A model generated the notes under the pieces. It made no database searches. It worked only from the letters and a program-made list of their open reading frames with translations, and had not been told where the DNA came from. This document shows, in pieces, positions 17,988 through 27,734 of a stretch of DNA of 64,000 nucleotides. The stretch comes from Calothrix sp. NIES-2098 (GTDB lineage: Bacteria > Cyanobacteriota > Cyanobacteriia > Cyanobacteriales > Nostocaceae): positions 3,532,001-3,596,000 of the forward strand of contig AP018172.1 of assembly GCA_002368175.1 (NCBI GenBank), read 5' to 3'. The translations under genes were made by a program, and so were the position numbers. How positions within the stretch are numbered: position 1 is the first letter of the stretch; each line of letters begins with the position of its first letter.

Positions 17988-19250
17988 TTAAATTACGTCC
18001 TGCAATACCCGGCGGGTATTTTGCCAAGCCCAAACACCCACAGCAGCGACTATCAGGCTCATAGCTACAAGTACAACACGCAAACCTAGAATATCAGTTA
18101 ATGGCCCGGTAATTGCCAGAGGTAAAGAAAGAGCAATATTTACGGCATGATTTTGAAAGCCGAAAACTTTACCATGCATATTGGGTGGCGCTTGTTGTTG
18201 AATTAAAGTTTGCATTGGCACGCCAATTAAGGAAGCACCTACACCTAATAATGCACAAAGTCCTAGAGCCAATAATAAGTTATGGGTAAAAGTAAACACC
18301 CCTAACACCAAGGACATCATCAAAAATCCGATTAAGGGTAAGGGTTTGCGATGCAATTTCACACTCCAGTGTCCTAAAATTCCCGCACCCAAGACCATCC
18401 CTACCCCGGCGGCTGCTAAGAAAAAACCAAACTGTTTCTCTTTTAAACCAAAGTCGGCTGCTAATCTAATTGTCAATACTGTTAAGGCTGCAAACACGCA
18501 ATATAGAGTTACGAGTTGCAACATAGCATTTAACACCAAACGGTTTTTCTTGAGATAGCGCAAACTCTCGGTAAATTCAGACCACAGGTGATTCGATCCC
18601 CGATGCTCAACTATAGGTTTATCTTCTTTAAAATGAATCGGCTGCATAATCGCACCCGATAAAAAATATAGCGTGCTAACTACCAACTCTTGGCCGTATT
18701 CTTCTCCCAGTAAACTCTTCGCCCAACTCAACATTGGCTCTCCAATGGCAAAGCCAACGATTAAAGCACCCATCATTGTGCTGCTAAATAAGGCATTTGC
18801 TGCCATTAAATTTTCACGCCGCACCAGTAGAGGAATGGCAGCTTGTTCTGCTGGGGCAAAAAACTGCGTCACCGTGGAGATGGCAAAGGTAAGTATCAAA
18901 AGAATCAAAAATTCTCTTGGTAAAAACGGAATTAATAGAGTTAAACCCCCACGCACCAAATCTGAGCCAACCATAATCAACTTTTTGGGAAAGCGGTCAA
19001 CAAAAATGCCACCCGCAGAACCAAATAAAATGGCTGGGACTGTAAAGGCCACCATCAAAGTTGAGTACATTGAATTTTCTGCCAATCCTGGTGGTGGTGG
19101 GTAATTTTCCAGTAAGGCAATCATCAAAACGAAGAACACCTTATCTGCTAACTGGGAAACCAGTTGCCCAATCCATAAGAGCATAAAACCGCGGTTTTTC
19201 AGCAGTGCGCCAAACCCGTTATTAACAGCAGCAGGTTCCGTTGGAAACAT
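17988..19250 (-). CDS. MFS transporter, EntS/DHA3-like
   Basis: A 420-residue integral membrane protein with about 12 hydrophobic segments. It begins with a short soluble head, then NRGFMLLWIGQLVSQLADKVF, the first helix typical of the MFS_3/EntS-type group. The loop 2-3 motif GGIFVDRFPKK matches the MFS G-x-x-x-D-R-x-x-R/K signature. A second copy of the fold starts near residue 225. Members export drugs, siderophores or other small molecules. No biosynthetic gene next to it hints at a substrate. It stands alone, 134 bp after the start of ilvB on the same strand. Confidence 0.8.
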   Translation of the reverse strand: MFPTEPAAVNNGFGALLKNRGFMLLWIGQLVSQLADKVFFVLMIALLENYPPPPGLAENSMYSTLMVAFTVPAILFGSAGGIFVDRFPKKLIMVGSDLVRGGLTLLIPFLPREFLILLILTFAISTVTQFFAPAEQAAIPLLVRRENLMAANALFSSTMMGALIVGFAIGEPMLSWAKSLLGEEYGQELVVSTLYFLSGAIMQPIHFKEDKPIVEHRGSNHLWSEFTESLRYLKKNRLVLNAMLQLVTLYCVFAALTVLTIRLAADFGLKEKQFGFFLAAAGVGMVLGAGILGHWSVKLHRKPLPLIGFLMMSLVLGVFTFTHNLLLALGLCALLGVGASLIGVPMQTLIQQQAPPNMHGKVFGFQNHAVNIALSLPLAITGPLTDILGLRVVLVAMSLIVAAVGVWAWQNTRRVLQDVI

Positions 19251-19397
19251 TAGATACTCAAGAATAGTGACTAGGGTAGATGGGTAGTTGGAGAGTGTGG
19301 GATTTGGGAATTGGAGAGTTGCGCGAAACTACGCCCATCACTCCATTTTAAAAGTTTCCCTATTTCTCACTCCTGCTTGCCAACTTTATTTTCCGGA

Positions 19398-19970
19398 CTA
19401 TTTTTCTTCATAGCGCTTCAACAGCAGGTGCAAGAATTCAGATGCACTCAAGCGATCGCTTTTAGAGTAAAATTCCTCAGAAGGATCTACCCAACAACCT
19501 CGGACGGTTTGCGGCGATCGCCACATGGATAAATGGTCAACTGCTGGTTCTGCATAAAAGTTATTTTTCCCACTACCCAGTAAAGATGAACTCCAGTGGG
19601 TGAAATAATCATGACTCATCCGATGAATGGGAAAATCACCCCATAGTGGCACGCCCCATCCATCTATAGCAATAAAAGCTTTGACATTACCTCCTAAGAA
19701 TCGCCACGAATTCGCAGCGAGCATCGCTCCTACTACACCTGCACTAAAACTAATGAAGATCGCAGGCGATTCTAACTCATTCCCTAAGCAATTGTGTAGA
19801 AAATATAAAATATGGAATGGCGATAGGTTCAGTACACCCTGTTCTGGGTAGACTAGTATATTTACTGCTTCTTTAGTAGTTGAACTATCAGAATTTAAAT
19901 TTAAGCACCCTGAGATAAAACTTTCAGTCAATTCTGGCTCATGGATTCCAGGGCAAATAATGATGCTCAT
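19398..19970 (-). CDS. Alpha/beta-hydrolase-like protein, unknown substrate
   Basis: A 190-residue protein. MSIIICPGIHEPEL at the start and FISFSAGVVGAMLAAN near 91-106 resemble the first strand and nucleophile elbow (G/S-x-S-x-G) of alpha/beta hydrolases, with Ser in place of the first Gly. An HxxD/H candidate lies in AVDHLSMW. The protein is short for the fold and may lack a cap. It is the first gene after the helicase block on the same strand, 75 bp from its end, but contains two HIP1 sites like the surrounding chromosome, so it probably belongs to the host backbone. Assignment is tentative. Confidence 0.5.
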   Translation of the reverse strand: MSIIICPGIHEPELTESFISGCLNLNSDSSTTKEAVNILVYPEQGVLNLSPFHILYFLHNCLGNELESPAIFISFSAGVVGAMLAANSWRFLGGNVKAFIAIDGWGVPLWGDFPIHRMSHDYFTHWSSSLLGSGKNNFYAEPAVDHLSMWRSPQTVRGCWVDPSEEFYSKSDRLSASEFLHLLLKRYEEK

Positions 19971-20045
19971 CTATCTTTAGCCTCTGTTCAGAGCTAGGCT
20001 TTAGCATTGCTAAACCCTACTAGTTATAAATACAACTTAATATAC

Positions 20046-22154
20046 TTATTGAGCAATGTCGAAATTCTTATACTCTCTAATGTACTTAAATGGAAAAGGG
20101 ACTACGGTACTTTGCCCTGTACGGACAAAATCAACATCCATAGTTTTAAGGAGTTGTCTAAATATCAGTTTAGAGTCATCGACTGCAACGATTTTACGGA
20201 GATGGCAAGCATCCTTGAAAGAATAATCTTTTACATTTCTATCTCCCACAAAATAATATGCTTCTTTTGCGGTCTCACCAAAATAATTTATATGGAGAGA
20301 AGCATTAAATAAATCTTCGATATTTTCCTTCTGCTTGGAAAAAATTAGCCTGATATCATATCTGTTCAGAAGATAATTGCGTAATTCATCAGTAACATTT
20401 GAGTTCTTTCCTAAATTTTCTTTTATTAATTTTCGGAAACTGCTTTTGTCTAGTTCGTTATTACCTAATCTGCGTAATTCTTCGCTGAATAATATAAGTT
20501 TATCGTTATCTTTCGTAGAAACTTCAGTCATAAATTCTTCAAGCAAATCTGCCAAAGCATTTCCAGTTCGCTTATCTTCAGGAAGCTTTGTCTCGACTTC
20601 GTTGATAATAGCTTCAATTTTGGAAATATCGGGAATGGTGATTTCATCAGTACGAAAAATTTTATTTATATCGCCTGTATCAGAAATTACAAGACCTTCT
20701 AGAGTTCTTATTTTATCTTCAGACTCACTCTCAGTCATTAATTCTTTATAGTTATCAAATCTTTCCCAATTGAATATATTTCGTCCTTCTCTTGTATGAA
20801 ATTCAAAATTTCCATTTGGCTGAATTTCCATAAAAATAACATGGCTTGCTTCTTCATCCCAAGCAGCAAAAGTCCAAATTCCTTTCAATTCAAGTTTAGA
20901 CCAATCAAAAAGGTTGATTTTTTTAGTGCTAATATCCCGCTTTATAAGTAGTTCTTTAATACTTGTTTTAACAATAGCATCAGAGACATTTCTAGTTGAT
21001 TCAATTGTAAGATGTTGCCGCTGAAATATATCTGTAGAAGCGAGGTATTCATCTTCTTGCCCCATTTTTTCATAAAATTCGGCATCATGTATAATTCTAA
21101 AATTGAGAGCGCCTTTCTTATCTTGTTTACCAAAAGTAATTAGCTTTTCATCCGTAATGTAAGGAAGAAGCAATTCTTTCAAGTTTTTTGCTAACTCAGC
21201 AGAATCTTCATCCTTAACTATGTCTATTATGTTTATTGGTTGCCCGCCAAGTACTGAATGAAGCTGTTGTGGCTTTTTAAGCAAGGTGTTCGTTAGTTCA
21301 AGGCTGTCGTCGATTTCAAGAGATGCAAAATCAACACTCATGTATTCAGATAAATGTTCTTGAATACTTTTGAAAACTTGATGCAAAATGCCGGCTCTGC
21401 TGTTTTCAAAGTCTTTAATACTTCCAAATTCAATAAAATTAGTATGACGCCTTTTTCCTTGGATACCGCATTTTATATAGGACTTAGTAGCATCTGTCTC
21501 CTTCCCGTCAGAAGGAAGCCACCTTCTTAGGGATGCTGTACCACTATGGAAGACATATTCAGGCCTTTTAAGAATCTTTCTTAATTCCTCGCCTTTGTAT
21601 TCTTTTAAAATAGCACCTTTTTTGCGATAACTAGCTACACTAACATTCAGTAAGAATTCGTTTTTTTTACCATCAATACGATTAAGAGTTATTTCAGCAA
21701 CACCAATTGGATCGTAAAACTTATCTGTTAATGCTGGCACTTTCAATAATGTACCGGTGAGATTTGAGAAATGTAGATCCTTAAATCTTGAGCGTGATGA
21801 ACCTAGAGAATTTATTAATAATCGAGCAAGTGTTACCTCACATATACATTCATCATTTCCGTTATAAACAGCCTGGGGCTTTACTTCAATTGCAGATACA
21901 TTAGCAAATTTAGTATCTGTTCTCAGTTTTTGAAGTAATTCATAAGTATTATTTGATTTTTTTTCAAACATAGCATAGGCATATTGAGCATACCCAACTG
22001 CCATAGCTTTATATTCGTCACCAATAATGCAGTCTAGTTCTTCCGCTCCCCACCATTTACCATTTTTTTCTCGTTTTAAGCGAATAAAAACAAAGTCTCG
22101 TTCAATAGCATCAATATGAAAATCAATCTTTAGTCTATTTGTGGTAATGCTCAT
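20046..22154 (-). CDS. Large unknown protein paired with helicase-nuclease
   Basis: A 702-residue protein that I do not recognise. It has no signal peptide or TM segment and mixes beta-rich N-terminal segments (about 1-240) with a more helical C-terminal half. Features that stand out are RLKREKNGKWWG near 24, a basic patch around KSYIKCGIQGKRRHTN near 230, and a Trp/acidic-rich stretch KGIWTFAAWDEEASHVIF near 425. Its ATG overlaps the stop of the helicase gene by 4 nt (ATGA), so the two are translationally coupled. The composition is AT-rich with no GCGATCGC site. By context it is the partner of a helicase-nuclease in a probable mobile defence module; it could be the sensor, the specificity subunit or an effector. 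Confidence 0.7.
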   Translation of the reverse strand: MSITTNRLKIDFHIDAIERDFVFIRLKREKNGKWWGAEELDCIIGDEYKAMAVGYAQYAYAMFEKKSNNTYELLQKLRTDTKFANVSAIEVKPQAVYNGNDECICEVTLARLLINSLGSSRSRFKDLHFSNLTGTLLKVPALTDKFYDPIGVAEITLNRIDGKKNEFLLNVSVASYRKKGAILKEYKGEELRKILKRPEYVFHSGTASLRRWLPSDGKETDATKSYIKCGIQGKRRHTNFIEFGSIKDFENSRAGILHQVFKSIQEHLSEYMSVDFASLEIDDSLELTNTLLKKPQQLHSVLGGQPINIIDIVKDEDSAELAKNLKELLLPYITDEKLITFGKQDKKGALNFRIIHDAEFYEKMGQEDEYLASTDIFQRQHLTIESTRNVSDAIVKTSIKELLIKRDISTKKINLFDWSKLELKGIWTFAAWDEEASHVIFMEIQPNGNFEFHTREGRNIFNWERFDNYKELMTESESEDKIRTLEGLVISDTGDINKIFRTDEITIPDISKIEAIINEVETKLPEDKRTGNALADLLEEFMTEVSTKDNDKLILFSEELRRLGNNELDKSSFRKLIKENLGKNSNVTDELRNYLLNRYDIRLIFSKQKENIEDLFNASLHINYFGETAKEAYYFVGDRNVKDYSFKDACHLRKIVAVDDSKLIFRQLLKTMDVDFVRTGQSTVVPFPFKYIREYKNFDIAQ

Positions 22155-25100
22155 TTATAAAATTCATCCTGAATAAATTTCAATGCTGAGTTATCGATTT
22201 TATCATTTTTACAGAGATAAGGAACTTCGACAATTTTTCCACCAAATGACAAAATCGGACGAAAAGGTATGTTTAAAGTACCAAGAATGTTGATGACAAA
22301 AATTCTTTCTGCTCCGACAAAGGCCATTTTTTCGATGATTTTATCAAGTAATTCCTCAGATGGCACCGCAATCTGATCGTTCCATAACTTGAAGTCTACA
22401 TAAACTTTCTGCTCTGTTTTAAAGTCAAAACACTCAAATTCATTGACATCCAGTTCTTGCAAGTGAATATTTAAGAAGTTTTGAAAAATATATTTTCCGC
22501 ATACTTCACCTAACGCCCCTTTATAAATATTGTTGAACATTGAGGGTGTTAGCATAAGTTTAGATTTTGGAAATGCTGTTGCCCAGCTAGAATCAATAAA
22601 CAATTTATGTAGTACATCAATTTTCATTAACTCTGAAAGACGAGAAGTTCTTTCACTCACTTCTTTAACTTCTTTTTTCCCGTATACATCAGAAAAGAAA
22701 ACTTCAATTTCATCATAGTCATTTTCATGTGAAAAATAATATGAATCGGCGGGTTTTGGTAATTTTAGGTAAAAACTATTCCAGTTAGGATTGCATTCTG
22801 ATTCTTTTGCCATAGCAGGTTGACGGAGAGTTTGTTCTCTCAGATCCTGCCATGCTTTAACACTCGTAGGTGTCCAAGGAGTATTCAGTTGGCGGCGTAT
22901 GTTAGCAGAATTCTGATTACTTCTAAGAGATGCTCGGTTTTGCGCTTCTATTAAATCTTCAGATGGGCACATCGATTCCCCTGCTGTTTTTAACAGAGCA
23001 GCATATTCACGAACAGGAATTACATCTTTTGGTAAAGCAAAACCAGTTAAATGTTTTCGGATTGAAGCATCGGCAAGAATATGGATTCTTGGAGCCTTCA
23101 TATTAGTTCGACATATTCGACCTATTGCTTGGATAATTGTTTTATTCAAAAAGCGTGAATAGGCACCTGTATTATATAAGTTTATAAAGTCTTCAGCCTT
23201 TTGCTTAGGCTGGTATCTTCCTATATATCTCTGAAATGCTCTATCCAACTTGGTCTTAAATGTATTAATTGAAAAAGCTCCATTTTCCCGCAAGAATTCT
23301 AATTGAAAAATATATTTTATAAAATCATCATCTTCGATATTATTTCCATAAATATTGACAAGTAGATTTGTTGGGCTATCTAGATAAATGCCATTAATAT
23401 CCATATCCGAATGCTGTGGCAAGTTGTTAATGTGTATTGCCTCTAATCCACAAGGGATAGGAAATTGTAAATTTTGTCCAACTCCGATTGTTTGGTAAGC
23501 AGAGATAATGAATCTGCGTTTGTGAGCTTTCAGATCATTCAGCAGTTTCTCTTTATTTTCTTCAAACTTATCTCCACTAAGTAAGAAGATGGTATCCTCT
23601 ACACTACCATCAATGACATCTTTCTTGTCATCTAATAAGTATTTTGCGTATTTATACAATATGTTCAGATCGAACTTCGGATCGGAAGGCTTTGGTAATT
23701 TACTGAAAAGACAAAGAAAGGCATGACAATCAGAATGATCTAGAAAATATTTCCATGCAGTTAACGCCCTAACATAACGGCAAAATGAAAATTCAATACT
23801 CTTCTTATCATCATCATTAGTTATTTGATGGCTCAGTTCGTTCCATAAAGCCTGTGCTGCTTCTCGATCACGCAAAAGCTCCTTAAGCTGTTTGATTGCT
23901 TCCTGCTGTGAGTCTGTTCCAATAAATTCAGTTTTTATAACTACTTGATCGTATCCTTGAGTTGCTTTAGAATATGCGTTTTTGAGCTTAATAAGAGCAT
24001 CTTCTTTAAGACTTATAAATGAATCTCCTAAACGGGATTTGAGATACTCTAGATCGTAATTGCCAATGTTTGTATAAAGTCCAGCAGTTGCAGAAATACC
24101 AACGACCATAGCTTGTGAGCAAACTCCCGCCAGAAAAGATTCTGGTGTACGGCTAAAGTTGAACATATATATCTTCGATAATGTATCATGCTCATCACTA
24201 TCGACGATATCGTGATACCGAAAGCCTGTATCATAAAAAATCTGACTTTGGATTGTTCTTTTGTCGCTTTGCAAGCCATACTGTAAGTCGTCTTCTAGAA
24301 TTTTATTGGTCAAAAATGCGACATCTTGCTCATCAAGGAGAAAATTATTCAAAACTGTTTTAATGGCCGATTCGAGTGGAAAGGCTTCCTGATTACTTTT
24401 ATTTTCTTCTTTTAAACGTCTATAATTATTAGCTAAGTGCTTAATTCCTGTCTGAAAATAGGTTAGAAATCCGGTAATCTTACTCAGCAACTCTTGTATA
24501 TCTACACCAGGTTCTATGGTTTTAATATCAAAAGACTTAATCCAATTTGTACGGTTTTCTACATCTTCAATAATTTTGATACGCTGATGACGATTTAGTA
24601 CATTATGGAATTGGTAGTCATAAAACAGAAAGTTTCTTGTTCTTGTCAAAAAGTCATCATGAGATTTACAGATATGGTGTAATTGATATGTTTTAAATAT
24701 GTAACTAGCTTTATCTCGAAATGATTCAATCTTTTGTCGTGGAGATAACCAATCTTTTCCGGTAGATTTTTTCTTGAGCCATCCAGATTCCTGAAGCAAC
24801 CTTTCAGGAAATTCGTTTTGCATAAGGTGGTTATGAATATTCAAGAATAAATCAAGAAGATCTACTCTATGGCGCAAGCCTGTTTGAATAATATTGTTGA
24901 GAACAGCATCTTTAGTAGTATCAAACTCATCAATAAAAATCAGAGATTCATCAATCAATCTTTCAGTGAAGTAATATGATTGCTCAACCAGTGTCGTGTT
25001 TTGAGCAATGAACTTATCCATACTCAGAAATAAGACAGTTCTTTCATCTGTAAATACTGCGGGATATAAATTGCCAATCCATTGATAATCTGGTTCATTT

Positions 25101-25606
25101 TTTATGGCTAACAACCGGGCTTTTTTATTTTTAAAATTTTCTTTCAATATTTTTTGAATATCTTTTCGGAATGCTGGCTCTATTTCTTTACGAATTTCGA
25201 TTTTGAGCATCAATTGAACTTCTTTTGGAAGTGAACTATTTTTGCACGTTATTATTCGAGATTTTAAACGCTTATAAATTTCTGTTTTAAACTGTTCAGG
25301 TATTTTGCGATCATTTTCTAGGAGATTATCAATAACTGTATCAACGTTAGAATCAATAAAAAGAACATGTTTGTTAAATTCATCCCCTTTACCATCATGA
25401 ATAAAACGCTCTCGTAGTTCATTTACTGGTAGATTCTTCTTGAGGTTAGTAATAAAAATAATTTTTCTATTTTGAGCAGCAAATTCTTGATAATTATAAT
25501 AAATAAAGTTTAGGACATTATAGGTTTTGCCAAAACCAGTCGGCATACTCAATAGAAGTAGTCCAGAATTAGCTTGTTTACAGTATTCGTTTAAGATTTC
25601 TTCCAT
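22151..25606 (-). CDS. Superfamily 2 helicase with C-terminal nuclease-like domain
   Basis: A 1151-residue protein from the ATG at 25606. The frame is open to a TTG at 25750, but neither has a good ribosome site, and the ATG places the helicase core right at the N-terminus. Walker A MPTGFGKT is at about 21-28 and the Walker B box DEFD at 226-229. A motif V-like ISAYQTIGVGQNLQ and motif VI QAIGRICRTN (about 826-835) follow. The C-terminal region has GEVCGKYIFQ (E1034) followed by VYVDFKLW (D1071-F-K1073), which fits a PD-(D/E)XK nuclease core. It probably unwinds or translocates on nucleic acid and cleaves it. The downstream partner gene overlaps by 4 nt. The block is free of HIP1 sites and AT-rich, suggesting horizontal transfer. 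Confidence 0.8.
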   Translation of the reverse strand: MEEILNEYCKQANSGLLLLSMPTGFGKTYNVLNFIYYNYQEFAAQNRKIIFITNLKKNLPVNELRERFIHDGKGDEFNKHVLFIDSNVDTVIDNLLENDRKIPEQFKTEIYKRLKSRIITCKNSSLPKEVQLMLKIEIRKEIEPAFRKDIQKILKENFKNKKARLLAIKNEPDYQWIGNLYPAVFTDERTVLFLSMDKFIAQNTTLVEQSYYFTERLIDESLIFIDEFDTTKDAVLNNIIQTGLRHRVDLLDLFLNIHNHLMQNEFPERLLQESGWLKKKSTGKDWLSPRQKIESFRDKASYIFKTYQLHHICKSHDDFLTRTRNFLFYDYQFHNVLNRHQRIKIIEDVENRTNWIKSFDIKTIEPGVDIQELLSKITGFLTYFQTGIKHLANNYRRLKEENKSNQEAFPLESAIKTVLNNFLLDEQDVAFLTNKILEDDLQYGLQSDKRTIQSQIFYDTGFRYHDIVDSDEHDTLSKIYMFNFSRTPESFLAGVCSQAMVVGISATAGLYTNIGNYDLEYLKSRLGDSFISLKEDALIKLKNAYSKATQGYDQVVIKTEFIGTDSQQEAIKQLKELLRDREAAQALWNELSHQITNDDDKKSIEFSFCRYVRALTAWKYFLDHSDCHAFLCLFSKLPKPSDPKFDLNILYKYAKYLLDDKKDVIDGSVEDTIFLLSGDKFEENKEKLLNDLKAHKRRFIISAYQTIGVGQNLQFPIPCGLEAIHINNLPQHSDMDINGIYLDSPTNLLVNIYGNNIEDDDFIKYIFQLEFLRENGAFSINTFKTKLDRAFQRYIGRYQPKQKAEDFINLYNTGAYSRFLNKTIIQAIGRICRTNMKAPRIHILADASIRKHLTGFALPKDVIPVREYAALLKTAGESMCPSEDLIEAQNRASLRSNQNSANIRRQLNTPWTPTSVKAWQDLREQTLRQPAMAKESECNPNWNSFYLKLPKPADSYYFSHENDYDEIEVFFSDVYGKKEVKEVSERTSRLSELMKIDVLHKLFIDSSWATAFPKSKLMLTPSMFNNIYKGALGEVCGKYIFQNFLNIHLQELDVNEFECFDFKTEQKVYVDFKLWNDQIAVPSEELLDKIIEKMAFVGAERIFVINILGTLNIPFRPILSFGGKIVEVPYLCKNDKIDNSALKFIQDEFYK

Positions 25607-26189
25607 ATACCTGATGAGCTTAGTAAAGTTTAAACCTGAGATGTTTAACAAACTAATAATTAATTTATAAGAATGAAAATTCTCAGCGTTACATCGAAAA
25701 AATTTGATTTCTGCAATGAGTAAACCTCTGAAAAAATTAACAAAACTCAACTTATTTCAGAGGTGTTTGGGTTAGGAATGTGTAATTATTAAAAATTGTA
25801 TATAATTTCGAGCTATCTCAATCCATTTTGATACATGTTAACCCAATGGAGTAGCTTAGTTAATAAGATACTGCTTCAGCTTCAACACAAGTACCCTCAG
25901 CCAAGAAGGGTGATCTGCAATTATGGCGATCGCCAAGTAGGTATGTGCCAATAATTACACTAAGCTAAAGCTACGTATCTACTGTTAGTAAATTTTTTGA
26001 TTCAGTAAATTTTGTTAAGTAAATTTTTTTGTCTAGATCCTATCGGCAGAAGTATAAGATGCAATACCTAGTTATGATGATTGTAATTATCCTATCCCCC
26101 CGGATGGGATATTAGTTTACAAACCAGGGAAATAATCAAATTATTTCTTTGATACTTCTCTCCATTCTGGTTATATTGAGGAACTCACT
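25607..26189. other. Divergent promoter region between the helicase block and the chelatase gene
   Basis: The left 144 bp (to 25750) stay open in the helicase frame and could be translated from a TTG. The rest is non-coding with one HIP1 site near 25926. A hairpin at 26088-26111 (TATCCTATCC/GGATGGGATA with one T-G pair) lies 80 bp before the chelatase start and may be a leader element. Confidence 0.4.
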
Positions 26190-27311
26190 GTGGTAGCCAC
26201 GCCGGAAAAAGTACAACATACCCACGAGCAATCATCACATCAAGATCGAGTCGCCGTATTGCTCATGGGCTACGGCGAAGTCGAAAGCTACGAAGATTTC
26301 GCTAACTATAACGAACAGGCTTTAAATTTACTAACAGCAAAATTTGCACCAGTCCCAACTTGGATTTATCCACCCCTAGCCAAGCTATTGGCGTTATTTG
26401 ACCGTCATGAATGGGGACACACACATCATGATTTTATTTCCCCACATAACGCCATCTTTGAAAAGCAACGTGCTGGCATTGAGAAGCTGTTACAAGAAAA
26501 GTGGGGTAACGGCGTCCAAGTTTTTAAAGCTTTCAACTTCTGCGCTCCTTTTTTGCCGAAACAAGTCTTAGCAGAAATTAAAAACCAAGGCTTCGACAAA
26601 ATCTTAATTTATCCCCTACTAGTGGTTGATTCTATTTTTACTAGTGGGATTGCGATCGAGCAGGTAAATAATGCTTTAGCCGAGATGGCTGATGGCGAAG
26701 AACATTGGGTAAAAGGACTGCGCTATATACCTTCTTTTTACAACGAGCCAGCTTACATTGATTTGATGGCTCATCTTGTAGAGGAGAAAATTAACGCTGA
26801 TTTAGCAGCAACTTACCTACCTTCTCAAATTGGGATTGTGCTGATGAATCACGGTTGTCCTCACAAAGCCAAAGGATTTACCTCCGGGATTACCGAAAGC
26901 CAAGCACTATATGAATTGGTAAGGGAAAAGTTGATTAACCGCTATCCTTTAATTTCTGTAGGTTGGCTTAACCATGACACTCCTTTAATTGAATGGACGC
27001 TACCAAATGCCGAACAAGCTGCTAAAAACCTGATTCAATTGGGTGCCAAAGTAGTAATTTTTATGCCTATTGGTTTTGCTACAGAAAATCACGAAACTTT
27101 ATTGGATGTTCACCATATTATTCATGCGGTGGAGAAAAAACATCCTGATGTAGATTATGTGCAAATGCCATGCGTTAACGATCATGCAAAATTTTTAGAA
27201 ATGGCAGTACAATGGGCAGATTCTCATATTAATGAGTTGAGAACAGAAGAAGCGATCGCAGTTAACCCTCAACTAGATGGACATCATCACCATCACCATC
27301 ACCATCATTAA
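26190..27311 (+). CDS. Ferrochelatase-family enzyme with nine-histidine tail
   Basis: A 373-residue class II chelatase-fold protein, GTG start with GAGGA 8 nt upstream. The N-terminal half has VAVLLMGYGE and NFCAPFLPKQV. The C-terminal half has LMNHGCPHKAKGF and GFATENHETLLDVHH, which matches the ferrochelatase signature with the conserved H and E positions. It lacks the chlorophyll-binding-like C-terminal TM segment of the usual cyanobacterial HemH. Instead it ends in a run of nine His, a natural tail that could store or deliver a metal, as the His-rich regions of CbiX-type cobalt chelatases and nickel chaperones do. It may therefore insert iron, cobalt or nickel into a tetrapyrrole. A strong terminator follows, so it is probably monocistronic. 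Confidence 0.75.
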   Translation: MVATPEKVQHTHEQSSHQDRVAVLLMGYGEVESYEDFANYNEQALNLLTAKFAPVPTWIYPPLAKLLALFDRHEWGHTHHDFISPHNAIFEKQRAGIEKLLQEKWGNGVQVFKAFNFCAPFLPKQVLAEIKNQGFDKILIYPLLVVDSIFTSGIAIEQVNNALAEMADGEEHWVKGLRYIPSFYNEPAYIDLMAHLVEEKINADLAATYLPSQIGIVLMNHGCPHKAKGFTSGITESQALYELVREKLINRYPLISVGWLNHDTPLIEWTLPNAEQAAKNLIQLGAKVVIFMPIGFATENHETLLDVHHIIHAVEKKHPDVDYVQMPCVNDHAKFLEMAVQWADSHINELRTEEAIAVNPQLDGHHHHHHHHH

Positions 27312-27734
27312 GTAAAAATGTAGCGAGGAGTACTTGAAAATCCAGGGCTAAAGTCCTGAGGATAGTAGCTTAAAAATTAAGCATGGGGCAAGAGCATTAG
27401 TCAAGAAGACAAATGATTAATGCTCTTTTTTTGTGAAGGAGTAGGAATCTCAGCTTACTTCGTAAAGTTTGGAAATCGCCCAATTTTTTCTCAGCTGTTC
27501 AACGGAAATATTAAAGATTTAATTGTATCTATATTTTGCAGGAACTAACTATCGCTTTTCTATAAGTAAAACTGATTAACTTTTAATTAATAGTTAAATA
27601 TAGTTAAGCGGTAATGGTGTTCGTTCTTAGTCAGCCTCGATCCGAATACTTTCTTTCAGGATTTCAGGCATAGTGCATAAGTTCTCTTGCAAGAGAGATA
27701 TCTCAGTATCAATAGCTATCGATGGGAAAAAATC
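27312..27734. other. Intergenic region with terminator
   Basis: Contains small hairpins (CAGG/CCTG near 27345; GCTTAA/TTAAGC near 27368), then the strong terminator at 27391-27432, then the promoter and leader region of the double-glycine peptide gene. No other gene was seen. Confidence 0.5.
27391..27432 (+). terminator. Rho-independent terminator of the chelatase gene
   Basis: A perfect 9-bp stem AGAGCATTA (27391-27399) / TAATGCTCT (27418-27426) running into seven T residues. It lies 80 bp after the chelatase stop. Confidence 0.8.

Noticed and set aside
20046..22154. Argonaute/PIWI-type (pPIWI_RE) assignment for the helicase partner
   Set aside because: I could not locate the conserved catalytic or R/E motifs with any confidence, so it stays unassigned.
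25607..25750. N-terminal extension of 48 residues on the helicase
   Set aside because: It depends on a TTG without a ribosome site; the ATG at 25606 starts just ahead of the helicase core. The extension cannot be fully excluded.
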